Assembly: GCA_012103455.1 (NCBI GenBank)
Contig: WLWT01000002.1
Location: 186,001 to 250,000, forward strand
Source of the DNA: Gammaproteobacteria bacterium
GTDB taxonomy: Bacteria > Pseudomonadota > Gammaproteobacteria > HK1
Length of the DNA stretch: 64,000 nt
Direction: 5' to 3'
Made by a program: the position numbers and the translations under genes
Shown here: positions 1-9,484 of the stretch, one piece after another
Layout: each line of letters starts with the position of its first letter
How positions within the stretch are numbered: position 1 is the first letter of the stretch
The notes under the pieces: generated by a model
The model's database searches: none
Seen by the model: only the letters and a program-made list of their open reading frames with translations
Told to the model about the DNA's origin: nothing

Positions 1-253
1 AGTAAGTGTTTTTATTTGTTTTCTGGTAAACAAATTCAGGGTCTAAATCTATACCAGATTGCCATTCCAAGGTATCAAAAGAAACCCTTACTTGTTGAAA
101 AACATGCATATCTTTCAAAAGCTTGAAAACACCAAAATCTAAATAAGGTCGCATATCCAATATACCACTTTCTCCGTTGGAAAAATGCACCTCAAGACAG
201 TAATTCTGCCGAGGATATACTTTTCTAACTACCGGTATTGCGCTATCTTTCAT
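1..253 (-). CDS. DUF2442 domain protein, partial (3' end outside window)
   Basis: The leftward frame opens with MKDSAIPVVRKVYP and reads through to the window edge without a stop. The segment with 'LEVHFSNGESG.LDMRPYL' followed by a phenylalanine/leucine-rich stretch is the usual DUF2442 pattern, a small domain of about 80 residues with no established biochemical role. It starts only 4 bp after the stop of the DUF4160 gene, so the two form one unit. DUF4160/DUF2442 pairs are common and are sometimes listed as toxin-antitoxin-like modules, but nothing here proves that. The pair is AT-rich compared with the genes from 2 kb on, which suggests acquisition. Confidence 0.75.
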   Translation of the reverse strand, partial: MKDSAIPVVRKVYPRQNYCLEVHFSNGESGILDMRPYLDFGVFKLLKDMHVFQQVRVSFDTLEWQSGIDLDPEFVYQKTNKNTY

Positions 254-257
254 ATCA

Positions 258-524
258 TCACTGCAATGGTTGTATTTTGAACGGCTCGTCTCCGTTCATT
301 AACAAGCTCCAATCAGCAATAAGTTCCTCTTGATGCAGTTCTGCCCATGCAAGAACAAGTTTAAGTTGTTTCTTTGGTAAACTGCCTTTGCTCAATTCAC
401 ACGATTGTATATCAACAGTTGCAGTATGCTCTGCATAGTATACATGAAAATGCGGCGGCGGATGTTCGCCTGGTGCATAATACATGCGAATGATTATTCC
501 ATAAAACATTGATATTGTTGGCAT
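258..524 (-). CDS. DUF4160 domain protein
   Basis: About 88 residues starting MPTISMFYGIIIRMYY. The core 'HPPPHFHVYYAEH' is the hallmark of DUF4160. I chose the internal ATG at 524 rather than an upstream in-frame ATG because the family normally begins with 'MPTI...FYGI.I.M'. The function is unknown; the conserved histidines could bind a metal or nucleic acid, which is inference. It is the first gene of a two-gene unit with the DUF2442 gene and lies next to a decayed transposase, in a poorly conserved edge of the region. Confidence 0.75.
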   Translation of the reverse strand: MPTISMFYGIIIRMYYAPGEHPPPHFHVYYAEHTATVDIQSCELSKGSLPKKQLKLVLAWAELHQEELIADWSLLMNGDEPFKIQPLQ

Positions 525-849
525 CAGCTCACTTTTTGAATAATACGATAATTGGAGATAATAAAACCACTCCGACAATTATCGGAAAAATTAGTTTCAG
601 TATTGCTTCATTTGTAATGTACGCTAGAAATAATAAAAATAACAGTCCTGTCAATGTCATAGTTTATCTAAACCAAACCCCCGATGATAAAGAATAGCTA
701 GGGCATCGGGGCGATGTTGCAACACCTAACGATTCGCGCTTAGGTATCCCCACGAATTAGAAGACCAAACCGTTGAGGAAACAAAGAGATAGATGGGCAT
801 CGTGTTATCTGCTCAAATCTTCGCTGCCAAGCCATTCAATGACCGGGTG
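525..849. other. AT-rich intergenic stretch without convincing gene
   Basis: A short rightward open frame of 62 codons (509-697) overlaps the DUF4160 gene in antisense and has no recognisable domain or good start, so I treat it as noise. The remainder, up to the decayed transposase, shows no gene, RNA or repeat that I can support. Confidence 0.4.
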
Positions 850-2042
850 ACAACACCCTGCGCGTTGACCGGGTATTGCACAAGTCCGTCTTTAACTGCG
901 TTCCTGGATGTCATCGCTCACGCAGCGCTGCTCTTTGCTGCGCCGCCGATGCGTTGATTCGTGGCCGCCAACTCCCGGTGACCTCTTTTGGCCGCTGCGT
1001 CAACGCCAGCGCGCGCACCATGCACAACCTCAAACGCATTGACCGGCCCGCTTCTAATTCTCACCTTCACCGCGGGCGATGTTCAGTCTATCAGGCGTTG
1101 TGTGAACACCTGTGCGCCCATTTGCCGCAGCCTGTCATCATCATCGATTGGACCGGTGCCGTAGCGCAACAACGCATCATGTTGTGACGCGCCGCTCGCC
1201 CTCATCGAAGGCCGGGCGATTACACTGTTCGCATCCGTGTTTGCGCTCAAACACTATAATCGCCCCTCTACCCACCGGCTCTTCGTGCATCAGCGCCCGG
1301 CGCTCATCCCTGCGCATTGCCGTCCCCTTACCGTCACTGATCTGGTTTCACAGGACCCGGGTTCGAGGCCGTAGAGGCACCCGGTGGGTGGTGGCCCGGA
1401 AGCGTTAGAAACGGCATTAACTGTCGATCCGGTGGTGCCGGGACTTGGGCGCCAACCACCGGACTATACCGTCACGCCACGGGCAAACCCAAACCTCTTC
1501 GAAGCGTTCAACTGGCATCTAGGACGCCAGACCGATGCCACTTCCATCTGGTGAAAAAGACCCCTATCCATCGTCACGCCAATCGCACGCGCGGACACGC
1601 GTAAGCCGAGGTGTTTGGCAAACAGCAATCCGGGCCTTGGCTCATCGCGACAAACTGGCCGCCCGAACTGTTCGGCCCTAAGGCCATCACCACTTTGTAC
1701 GGTAGACGAATGCCGATTGAACTGGCTTTTCACGACCTCACATCTAATCCGTTCGGTTTTGCGCTCGCTACGGCACGCAGTCGAAACACCGAACGGCTCA
1801 ATGTCTTGACCCTCCTCGCCACCTGGGCATCGATTGGCCTGTGGTGGATGGGCCTTCACGCCAAATCCATGCAATAGCATCGCCATTTGCAAGCCAATAC
1901 CGTCACTCAACGCAACGTATTATCAATTCCTTTTCTAGCTCTCGAAGTGGTAAGGCGAACTGATTATACGAGCAGCGCGAGCGGGCTCATTGACTCGACA
2001 CGAAGTCTGCGCGACCTTGTCGAACAGGCTCACAACGCATGA
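850..2042 (+). pseudogene. Decayed IS4-family (IS10/Tn10-like) transposase
   Basis: Fragments in different rightward frames line up in order with the Tn10-type transposase. At 950-1080 the reading gives 'ARTMHNLKRIDR..SNSHLHR', like the N-terminal 'ARTKHNIKRIDRLLGNRHLHKER' region. At 1110-1180 it gives 'PQPVIIIDWT', the first catalytic Asp region. Around 1310-1400 there is a garbled 'V(S)DxGF..PW' region. At 1630-1870 it gives 'PWLIATNWP', 'YGRRMPIELAFHDLTS' (the YREK-type Glu motif) and 'LLATWASIGLWWMGLHA'. At 1880-1960 it gives 'LQANTVTQRNVLS'. Several frameshifts and stops separate these pieces, so the gene is dead. No terminal repeats could be recognised. Homology is clear by motif order; the exact parent IS is not identified. 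Confidence 0.8.
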
Positions 2043-2066
2043 TTTCCTGATGGATCCCTCAGACGC

Positions 2067-2699
2067 TCAGGTTAGCCGTGCCAACGCCAACGGCCCAGCC
2101 GATTTCCAGCAGCAAAAAGAGAACAACGGCGTTTGCTGCGTCACCATTTCGTGGGGCAGCCACGGTGTGTTGTGGATGGGTTGGCCGGGTGGGCGTAAGC
2201 ACGGCGGTTGGTCATTTTGGCCCCATAAAGTATCGCCGCCAAAAGGAAAGTAGATTTCCTCGGCGCCATGGTGATGGCGTGGATAGTGGCGGCCGGGTCC
2301 GATGATGAAAAAAGCGATGATAATGCGTTCATGGGGGATGAGCGCGTCGTAGCCCAGTATGTTGGTGTAACAGTAGTTGTTCATGTACTCATCGCCCAAT
2401 TGTTCCCGGTAGTGCTCGGTGCGTATCCATCGCAGGGCCGGTTCCAGATCGGCGAATGCCCGCGCCAGGTTTTCCATGGGGCCACCCCGGGCAAGCGCCA
2501 ATGCGGCCTGTAAATGCCGGCAGCCCGGCAATTGCCTTGGCGCTTGCGGCTCGGCAGGTAAGTGCGCTTTTTCAATTGTATTGACGATGTCTCCAACCAA
2601 GCGCGCGCGGTGAGTGTCATCGATCGCATGAGTACGCAAGAATGTCAGCATTGCGCCTTTGAGCGCTTCGAAGCGCATTATGAAGTCTTCACGGTTCAT
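2067..2699 (-). CDS. DddQ-like cupin (DMSP lyase superfamily protein)
   Basis: 210 residues. A helical N-terminal half is followed by a single cupin barrel carrying 'GPGRHYPRHHHGAEEIYFPFGG' (roughly residues 133-154) and 'WLPHEMVT' (about 182-189). These match the metal-binding pattern of the DddQ/DddW-type lyases: two His and a Glu in 'HxHxAEExY', and a later His in 'PHxMxT'. The family cleaves dimethylsulfoniopropionate to dimethyl sulfide and acrylate. All expected metal ligands and the conserved Tyr are present and the length fits DddQ (about 190-210). Substrate is not proven, because many DMSP_lyase-family cupins lack the activity. It is transcribed divergently from a D-2-hydroxyacid dehydrogenase with about 100 bp between, so the two may share a control region. 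Confidence 0.65.
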   Translation of the reverse strand: MNREDFIMRFEALKGAMLTFLRTHAIDDTHRARLVGDIVNTIEKAHLPAEPQAPRQLPGCRHLQAALALARGGPMENLARAFADLEPALRWIRTEHYREQLGDEYMNNYCYTNILGYDALIPHERIIIAFFIIGPGRHYPRHHHGAEEIYFPFGGDTLWGQNDQPPCLRPPGQPIHNTPWLPHEMVTQQTPLFSFCCWKSAGPLALARLT

Positions 2700-2798
2700 G
2701 GTTTAGTAGTGGCCATAGCGATGTTATTTTGAGAACCCACTGTGGTGGGTTACCCGGATTTCCCCTCTGTAGCTGACGTATCTTGTTGAGGTAACTCT

Positions 2799-3752
2799 AT
2801 GCCCCGCATTGCCCTGCTGGACGATTATCAAAACGTAGCGCTTGCAATGGCCGATTGGAGCGCACTAGGCCCTGACGTGGAAACCGTGGCTTTCGCTGAT
2901 CACCTGGATGACGAAGACGCGCTGGTAACCCGGTTGGCTGACTTTGACATCGTCATGGCTATGCGTGAGCGCACCCCGTTCCCCGCCAGTGTGTTCGGAC
3001 GCTTGCCGAAGCTCAAGCTGTTGGTCACCGCTGGCATGCGTAACGCATCCATAGACTTGGCCGCCGCTACCGCCAACGGCGTGACCGTGTGCGGCACCGG
3101 GGGACAGGCGCATCCCACGGCGGAGCTGACGTGGGGCCTTATCTTATCGTTGATGCGGCATATCCCTAGCGAAGATCGGGCGGTGCGCGCCGGCCAATGG
3201 CAGCTCAATGTTGGTTTGGGGCTGGCGGGCCGCACGCTCGGTGTCATCGGTTTGGGCCGGCTCGGCGCGCGGGTGGCCAAGGTGGGGTTGGCGTTCGATA
3301 TGAATGTGATCGCCTGGAGTCAAAATCTCACCGGTGAGCGGGCGGCGGCGGTAGGGGTACGGCAAGTATCTAAAGAGACTCTGCTCGCTGAATCCGACGT
3401 TGCCACCGTGCATCTGGTTCTGAGTGAGCGAAGCAGACATCTTATTGATGCCGCTGCTCTGGCACTCATGAAACCTACCGCTTATCTGGTTAACACTTCC
3501 CGTGGTCCTATCGTCGATGAAGCTGCGCTCGTGGCGGCACTACGGCAGGGCACTATCGCCGGGGCTGGGATCGACGTCTTCGGTACCGAACCGCTACCGC
3601 TGGATCACCCTTTGCGAAGTTTGCCGAATACGGTACTGACGCCGCATGTGGGCTATGTGACCGAAGAAACCTATGAGACGTTTTATGGGGGAGCGTTCGA
3701 TGCGATTAAGGCGTTTTTGGCTGGGACTCCGATTGCGGTGTTAAATGCCTGA
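2799..3752 (+). CDS. D-2-hydroxyacid dehydrogenase family protein
   Basis: 317 residues, starting MPRIALLDDYQNVAL after a GAGG-like ribosome site. The nucleotide-binding 'GVIGLGRLGARVA' (about residues 148-160) is a Rossmann GxGxxG loop. The catalytic Arg lies in 'VNTSRGPIVDE', the Glu in 'GTEPLPLDHPL', and the His in 'LTPHVGYVT'. This is the complete SerA/GhrB-type set for reversible NAD(P)-dependent reduction of a 2-ketoacid in the cytosol. The short acidic N-terminus with 'LLDDYQ' is typical of a clade often annotated as hydroxyacid dehydrogenase of unknown substrate. A downstream amidase follows after about 250 bp on the same strand. Pathway not assignable. Confidence 0.9.
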   Translation: MPRIALLDDYQNVALAMADWSALGPDVETVAFADHLDDEDALVTRLADFDIVMAMRERTPFPASVFGRLPKLKLLVTAGMRNASIDLAAATANGVTVCGTGGQAHPTAELTWGLILSLMRHIPSEDRAVRAGQWQLNVGLGLAGRTLGVIGLGRLGARVAKVGLAFDMNVIAWSQNLTGERAAAVGVRQVSKETLLAESDVATVHLVLSERSRHLIDAAALALMKPTAYLVNTSRGPIVDEAALVAALRQGTIAGAGIDVFGTEPLPLDHPLRSLPNTVLTPHVGYVTEETYETFYGGAFDAIKAFLAGTPIAVLNA

Positions 3753-3998
3753 GAACGCAAGCTCTTATTGTTGTTCGGTGGCGCCACTGCAAGTGCGGCT
3801 GCACTCATGGAATGGGAAGATGTGCGGCGCATCATACGGGTAAGCGGCTCGTTCCGGAGGCATTGGTAGGATGATCCGACTCCGGCAAGCGGACGCTAAT
3901 TGATGTTGAAGCCCTTGGGTTGGGTTCTTTGACGAGGTACTGGATGCAATGGCCGCGTATGGCACCCACCGCCTGCTTTCACTTGAGGGAGCCCGCTC

Positions 3999-5429
3999 AT
4001 GACCGCGCCATTGCATTATCAGACGATCGCTGAATTGGCCCCGCAACTTGCTAGCCGGTCACTCTCGCCGGTGGAACTCACTCGCGCGATGCTCGAGCGT
4101 ATCGCAGTCCACGATCCCCATCTGCACGCTTACGCGACAGTCATGGCGGACCATGCCTTGGCGCAGGCGCAAGCGGCTGAGCGCGATATCGCCGCGGGCC
4201 GCTATCGCGGTCCTCTGCATGGCGTGCCGGTGGCGGTCAAGGATCTGTGTTGCACCGCCGGGGTGCCCACCATGGGCGGCTGCAAAGTATTGGCCGATCA
4301 CGTGCCCGATTTCGACGCTACCGTAGTCACGCGGCTGCGGCAGGCGGGTGCCGTGTTGCTCGGTAAGCTCAATCTCACCGAAGGGGCGATGGCTGGTTAT
4401 AACCCTGACTTTGAAGTGCCGGAGAATCCATGGAAGAAGGAGCACTGGTCCGGCGCTTCATCGAGTGGTTGCGGGGCGGCGACGGCCGCCGGCCTGGCTT
4501 TTGGCACGCTGGGAAGTGATACCGGCGGCTCTATCCGGCACCCGGCTGCGGCTTGCGGCACCGTGGGTTTGAAACCCACATGGGGCCGGGTAAGCCGCTA
4601 CGGCGTGCTCGACTTGGCGCAATCTCTTGATCATGTAGGGCCGTTGACCCGCTCTAGTTACGATGCGGGCGTGATGTCGGAGACCATCGCCGGCCATGAT
4701 CCCAACGATCCCACGTCCTTGTGCATGGCCCCGCCACCCTGGCAGCCAACCGTCGCGGCTAGCGATGCAAAGCCCTTGGCGGGGATGCGCGTCGGCTGGG
4801 ATGAACACTACGCAAGCGAAGATATGGCGGCCGATTTCTCCGCTGCCGTTAAGCATTCCGCTGAGGTTCTGGAGCGTCTGGGCGCGGCTATCATCGCAGT
4901 GAAAATGCCGCCGCGATTGCGCGAGTACATGGCGGCGTGGCAGGTGCTCTGCTCCAGTGAGGCGGCCCACGCACACCGTAACACCTATCCAAGCCGGGCG
5001 ATGGATTACGGCCTGTGGTTCCGGGAATGGTTGGAGCAGGGCAGCCGTTACAGCAGCCGTGATTACGCGGATGCACATTTTCTGCGCGCCGCCTGCAACG
5101 GCGAGCTGGCCGTCACCATGCAAAGCATTGATGTCTTGGCCTGCCCGTCTACGCCTAGGGCTGCTTATCCGGTGACAGCGCAACGCTCCTACGGACCTAT
5201 ACCCGCCAACCGCGATCCCTGGGATTCGCGCTTCACTGTGCCTGCGGACTATGCCGGCCTGCCTACGCTCTCGCTGCCTTGCGGGCTGTCGGCGCAAGGG
5301 GGGTTGCCATTGTCGTTTCAGCTTATGGGACACCGCTTGAGTGAAGCGCAACTGGTGTATATAGGCACGGCATTTGAAGGCGCCACCGGGTGGCACACCC
5401 TGCATCCGCCTGAATGGTGGCTGGACTAA
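3999..5429 (+). CDS. Amidase signature family amidohydrolase
   Basis: 476 residues with the complete amidase signature: 'VPVAVKDLC' (catalytic Lys81), 'SGASSSGCGAA' (cis-Ser near 156) and 'GSDTGGSIRHPA' (nucleophile Ser178). These enzymes hydrolyse carboxylic amides in the cytosol. The family includes GatA, indoleacetamide hydrolase and allophanate hydrolase. No GatB/GatC neighbours are present and the C-terminus ends with 'PLSFQLMG', typical of catabolic amidases rather than the tRNA amidotransferase. A start at 3999 (MTAPLHYQTIAELAPQL) follows 'GAGGGAG'. Substrate unknown. Confidence 0.9.
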   Translation: MTAPLHYQTIAELAPQLASRSLSPVELTRAMLERIAVHDPHLHAYATVMADHALAQAQAAERDIAAGRYRGPLHGVPVAVKDLCCTAGVPTMGGCKVLADHVPDFDATVVTRLRQAGAVLLGKLNLTEGAMAGYNPDFEVPENPWKKEHWSGASSSGCGAATAAGLAFGTLGSDTGGSIRHPAAACGTVGLKPTWGRVSRYGVLDLAQSLDHVGPLTRSSYDAGVMSETIAGHDPNDPTSLCMAPPPWQPTVAASDAKPLAGMRVGWDEHYASEDMAADFSAAVKHSAEVLERLGAAIIAVKMPPRLREYMAAWQVLCSSEAAHAHRNTYPSRAMDYGLWFREWLEQGSRYSSRDYADAHFLRAACNGELAVTMQSIDVLACPSTPRAAYPVTAQRSYGPIPANRDPWDSRFTVPADYAGLPTLSLPCGLSAQGGLPLSFQLMGHRLSEAQLVYIGTAFEGATGWHTLHPPEWWLD

Positions 5430-5558
5430 CGCCACCTACACCCCTCCTACGCCGGCGCTCCATGAAGCGCCCGCCACACCCGTTCAGGCGTGGCAGGCAT
5501 ATCGATTGCCAGCGCCGGTCACGCACAAGAACCTAGCGTTGGGGTCTTTGGTGAACAT

Positions 5559-7571
5559 TCAACGCCCCGTCAATGCGGCATAGACCTTGAACAGTGCCCG
5601 CGGCAAATCTTCGATTTCCTCGATCACTAGGTAACGGGAGGCGGGACACATGCGTTTGAGATAATCGTGTCTCGAGCGATCAACCGTCATGCAGAATGTC
5701 TCGATGCTTTTTTGCCGCGCTTCTTGCAAGGCTTTGGCGGTGTCTTGAACGCCGTATTCATGTTCACCGCGTTCGGGGCCGTAGTCGCAGTCTTGCGGAA
5801 ATCCATCGCTCAGTATGAGCAATAGCTTCAGCGCTTGCCCACTCGCCAACAATTTGCCCGCCGCGTGACGTATAGCGGCGCCCATGCGCGTGCTGCGTTT
5901 GGGTTGCATGGCGGCGATGGTGCGCAATGTTTGATGGGTGAAGGGCTGGGCGATGTCTTTGGCGGTGAAGAACTCCACACGGTCTTTGCCATATCCGGAA
6001 AAACCGTAAATGCCGTAGCTGTCGCCCAAGTCGGCAAGCGCTGCTGCCATTAGCGCCATTGCTTCGCGCTGAATGTCGATGACTTTGCGTTGAGGAAGGT
6101 CGCACTGCGGTGCCAGCAATTCATCGTCCCAATCCGGCCACGGCGACAACGGATCCGTCAACGGAGCCGCCAACTGATCCATTGGGGCGGCGGGTTCTTC
6201 GCGCCCGGGTTCGGGAGCCGTGGCCGCGGTCGATTTATCGATGGGATCGTCCGTGGATGCGGACAAGTCGATTAAAAAAGCGGCGCATACATCGCGGTTA
6301 ATGCGTTGTTTGCGGCTGTAGAAATGCGCCTCGGGGCTATGACCCGCGCGCATGTCTTGGCGTGCTTCCACTATCGCGTTGAGATCCAATTCGTCACCAT
6401 CGGCCACCCGCCGTACCCGCTGCCATCCCATGGGGCGGATAGCGGCCAGATGTTTTTTGATATCGGGTTGCCAGCGGCGAATGACTTGCCGCAGCCTCTG
6501 TATATCCGTTTCTCCTGCTTCATGCAGCAGGTGTTCTTCAAACACCCGGCACCACCGCTTCAAGTAACGCCGCTCTAGGTAGTTCCATTCATCATAGCGG
6601 GTACTACGGGCGCTGCCGTGGGGATTGCCCAAGGCGAATGTTACGCTGCAGCGCTCGTCGGCGGCGCGGCGGGCAAGATCATTGCGTGCTTGCTGTAACG
6701 GCGCCACCGACAACTCCTCGCGCGTGGCGCCGTGGATACCGGTTGCCTGGCGCGCAGCTATAGCGCCGGCTGCGGGATCGTGTATGGCGAGTAACTGTTC
6801 TTCTAGCTCATTGAGGGTGTTGTGCTCCCACTCTTGCAACCGTTCTTCGCGCTGCAGCCAATCGGTGGCGTGCGTTTGCGCCGGCCAGTGCACAATTGGG
6901 TATAGAGGGGCTAGCTCCTCGTAGACTGCAAATAGCAGCACCGCCGAGCGATAAACATCATGCTGCGAGTTTTGTGTACGTGTGAGTGCTTCACTCAGGC
7001 GTGGCGGCAACCGGAATGCAGCCTGCGTATCACCATGTAGCGCCCGCTCCGCGTTGGCCAGAGGCGCGCTGGAAGCGGTGTTCTCGAGTAGCAAATAATC
7101 GAAATAGCGATTGAGATGCGGCTTTATTCCCGGGTAAACGCGCTTGATATGGGCCAGTACCCGGGCGTACTCGAGCAACAAGAAAATCTCCCGCGCGAGC
7201 CCGGGGTTTTCGAAGCAAAGATAGAGACGCGATAACTCTCCCCTGCCAGGCGTTACATTGGCCTCAGTACGGGCCCGTAGTTGCGGTGCTTCGTGCAACA
7301 AATGGTCGAAAGAAAATCTATGAGCACCACATTCTCTGTAACCGATCTGGATAAGAGCGAGTACCCGGTATGCGGCCGGCTCGTACGCACGCAGGGTTTC
7401 TGGAAGATAGATCGAGTCCGCTGTCTGTAAAGCCTCGCCTGGCGCCAGCGTTAGCTTCGGTGAGTCGAATTCGAGCGTTGATTCGATGGGTAGATAACGT
7501 CCACTGATACCTTGGCAAAATAGCGCCAGTACATCTTCGTAATCAGCGAGGTTCCAAGTAACCGCCAGCAT
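5559..7571 (-). CDS. CbbO/NorD-like VWA-domain protein
   Basis: 670 residues. The long N-terminal region is alpha-helical. The C-terminal third carries a von Willebrand A domain with the MIDAS motif 'DLSAS' (around residue 424) and 'LILSDGFPQDCDYG' near residue 590. This architecture matches NorD/CbbO, the partner of CbbQ/NorQ MoxR-type ATPases. In characterised systems the pair activates a metalloenzyme (Rubisco or nitric oxide reductase). No Rubisco or NO reductase genes are in this window, so the client is unknown. It lies 12 bp downstream of the ATPase gene and is the last gene of the leftward operon. Confidence 0.85.
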   Translation of the reverse strand: MLAVTWNLADYEDVLALFCQGISGRYLPIESTLEFDSPKLTLAPGEALQTADSIYLPETLRAYEPAAYRVLALIQIGYRECGAHRFSFDHLLHEAPQLRARTEANVTPGRGELSRLYLCFENPGLAREIFLLLEYARVLAHIKRVYPGIKPHLNRYFDYLLLENTASSAPLANAERALHGDTQAAFRLPPRLSEALTRTQNSQHDVYRSAVLLFAVYEELAPLYPIVHWPAQTHATDWLQREERLQEWEHNTLNELEEQLLAIHDPAAGAIAARQATGIHGATREELSVAPLQQARNDLARRAADERCSVTFALGNPHGSARSTRYDEWNYLERRYLKRWCRVFEEHLLHEAGETDIQRLRQVIRRWQPDIKKHLAAIRPMGWQRVRRVADGDELDLNAIVEARQDMRAGHSPEAHFYSRKQRINRDVCAAFLIDLSASTDDPIDKSTAATAPEPGREEPAAPMDQLAAPLTDPLSPWPDWDDELLAPQCDLPQRKVIDIQREAMALMAAALADLGDSYGIYGFSGYGKDRVEFFTAKDIAQPFTHQTLRTIAAMQPKRSTRMGAAIRHAAGKLLASGQALKLLLILSDGFPQDCDYGPERGEHEYGVQDTAKALQEARQKSIETFCMTVDRSRHDYLKRMCPASRYLVIEEIEDLPRALFKVYAALTGR

Positions 7572-7583
7572 CTATTCTACGGC

Positions 7584-8423
7584 CTACGGCAGCACTACAT
7601 CGACAATATGGGCAATCGCTTCTTGTACCGTGGCATCGTCCGATACCGCCGTCACGATAGCGGCGTGGGCCGCCCGTCTAGGGGCGATGCCACGATTTAT
7701 GAGCGCCGCTGTATAGATCAGTAGTCTAGTGCTCACGCCTTCCTCGAAACCATGCTCGCAGAGATTGCGCACACGTTCGCCAATCACTGCGATTTTTTCC
7801 GCATGGATGGGATCAATGCCGGTTTCATGGGCAATGATGGCCGCCTCTTGTTCCGGCTTGGGATAACCGAACTCCAAACTGACGAACCGTTGCCGGGTAC
7901 TTGGCTTCAAGTCTTTCAAAACGCTCTGATAACCCGGGTTATAGGAGATGATCAGAAGAAAGTCCGGATGGGCGGGAAGCAATTCGTTGGTTTTATCGAT
8001 GGGCAACAGACGGCGGTGATCGGTCAAGGAATGAATCACTACCGTCGTGTCTTTACGGGCCTCCACCACTTCGTCCAAATAACACAGCGCACCGGTGCGC
8101 ACGGCACGGGTCAAGGGACCGTCCGTCCACACCGTCGTGTCGCCTTGCAGGAGATACCGGCCCACCAAGTCGGTGGCGGTTAAATCTTCGTGACACGATA
8201 TGGTAATGAGCGGCCCCTCGGCGGCGTCACTCATATCTGCACATAAATGCCACGCCATGTGCTCGATAAAGCGGGTTTTGCCGCAGCCCGTGGGACCTTT
8301 GAGCAGCACCGGCAAGCGAGCCTCGTAGGCAGCTCTGAACACCTCCACTTCATCGGCTAGTGGCAGATAATAGGGCGCGATACGAGTGCCTCCTTGCGCG
8401 CAGATAATCTGAGCGGCTGTCAT
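7584..8423 (-). CDS. CbbQ/NirQ/NorQ/GpvN family AAA+ ATPase
   Basis: 279 residues of the MoxR branch of AAA+ ATPases. Walker A is 'GPTGCGKT' near residue 43 and Walker B is 'LCYLDEVVEA' near residue 114. The sequence 'SVLKDLKPSTRQRFVSLEFGYP' contains the arginine-finger/sensor region typical of CbbQ and NorQ. These ATPases form hexamers that dock a VWA-domain partner and remodel or metallate an enzyme. That VWA partner is encoded immediately downstream. The gene sits 12 bp after the permease stop, so co-transcription is expected. Confidence 0.9.
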   Translation of the reverse strand: MTAAQIICAQGGTRIAPYYLPLADEVEVFRAAYEARLPVLLKGPTGCGKTRFIEHMAWHLCADMSDAAEGPLITISCHEDLTATDLVGRYLLQGDTTVWTDGPLTRAVRTGALCYLDEVVEARKDTTVVIHSLTDHRRLLPIDKTNELLPAHPDFLLIISYNPGYQSVLKDLKPSTRQRFVSLEFGYPKPEQEAAIIAHETGIDPIHAEKIAVIGERVRNLCEHGFEEGVSTRLLIYTAALINRGIAPRRAAHAAIVTAVSDDATVQEAIAHIVDVVLP

Positions 8424-8435
8424 CGTGGGGCCGGG

Positions 8436-9479
8436 TTAATCGATGGCCTGTATAGCCCCGAACAGGGCGCCGGCGAGAATGGCGCCGCTCACGCCCAAAA
8501 GCAGGTACGCGACGAATATTTCGCACTTGACCAATGACCACACCGCGGCCATGGCGGGAATGCAGCTCACTGAACCGGATATCATGAAGGCCATGGCGGC
8601 GCCGGCGCTCATGCCCTGCTCCATCAGCCCCGCGACCAGCGCCGGCGCGGCGTAGCCGTTCAAATACGCCGGCGCACCTGCGAGTGCGCCAATAGCAATA
8701 GCCCCCAAACCTTCACCGCCTACTACACCGGCGATGACTTGCGCCGGGACGTAGGTGATGAGCAATCCTTCTAGCAAGTAAGCCAGCGCCAGCCACTTGA
8801 CCAGGAACAGAAAGTTGCTGCCCAGCTCGGACTTGAATACTTCTCTACGCGCCCCTTCATGCCAGAACCGCCAGACCGGGCGGCCTGCGAAAGGCGATGG
8901 ACCACAACCGCAGCCACCGCAGGACCGCTGGCGCAGCGGATCGGAAAACACCCCAGTGCGCAATAACAAAGCGATAACGAAACCACCCATGAGCCCCAAG
9001 CCCACCGCGGCGATGGTTTTGCCGATGGCGAAATCCCAGCCAAGGGCGCCGGCTGTTATTACCACCGTTGGTGGATCGATGAGCGGTGAGGACAACCAGA
9101 ATGCCATCACCGCGGAAAGAGGTGCCCCTACTGCCAAGAGTCCGGCGATAAAAGGAATGACTTCGCAGGAGCAAAACGGTGCGAGACCGCCGAACAGCGC
9201 GGCGAACAGAATCATCCGTGTTTCGTTGCCTGCAAACGCTTTGGCCACCACCGCTTCTGCGCCGCAGGCTTTGAGATAGGCAATGCAGGCGACGGCAATG
9301 GCGATGAAAAGCAATGTGCCGCCAAAAGCGTTTATGGCTATGGATAGGACACGGTGAAAGTTGGCGGCATCTATTGAGTAGAGCGCCAGAAGAATAAGAG
9401 CGATGAGTGTCCATATGGATTTGAGCGTGAATCCGCGTTCACGCCAATCATGAAAACCTCTGACAAAGAGTTCAGTCAT
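8436..9479 (-). CDS. ArsP-like membrane permease (DUF318 family)
   Basis: About 347 residues from the ATG at 9479 (MTELFVRGFHDWRERG), chosen over an upstream in-frame ATG because the upstream part overlaps the regulator gene. About eight hydrophobic segments are visible. The motif 'FCSCEVIPFIAGLLAVGAPL' and the paired 'GSVSCIPAMAAV' near the C-terminus are typical of the permease/ArsP family. A cysteine/glycine-rich cytoplasmic loop 'SCGGCGCGPSPF' could bind metal or thiol-reactive ligand. ArsP exports organoarsenicals, but the family is broader. The gene starts 5 bp after the arsR-type gene, so expression is probably under its control. Confidence 0.8.
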   Translation of the reverse strand: MTELFVRGFHDWRERGFTLKSIWTLIALILLALYSIDAANFHRVLSIAINAFGGTLLFIAIAVACIAYLKACGAEAVVAKAFAGNETRMILFAALFGGLAPFCSCEVIPFIAGLLAVGAPLSAVMAFWLSSPLIDPPTVVITAGALGWDFAIGKTIAAVGLGLMGGFVIALLLRTGVFSDPLRQRSCGGCGCGPSPFAGRPVWRFWHEGARREVFKSELGSNFLFLVKWLALAYLLEGLLITYVPAQVIAGVVGGEGLGAIAIGALAGAPAYLNGYAAPALVAGLMEQGMSAGAAMAFMISGSVSCIPAMAAVWSLVKCEIFVAYLLLGVSGAILAGALFGAIQAID

Positions 9480-9484
9480 TTCAG

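Noticed and set aside
509..697. 62-residue AT-rich open frame near the left edge
   Set aside because: Overlaps the DUF4160 gene in antisense, with no domain and no convincing start.
876..1408. Two overlapping 100-residue rightward open frames as separate small genes
   Set aside because: Their translations match consecutive pieces of a Tn10-type transposase, so they are fragments of one dead gene.
4458..5435. Long leftward open frame opposite the amidase gene
   Set aside because: It is antisense to a conserved enzyme with a complete active site and has no recognisable domain; GC-rich genes often give such shadows.
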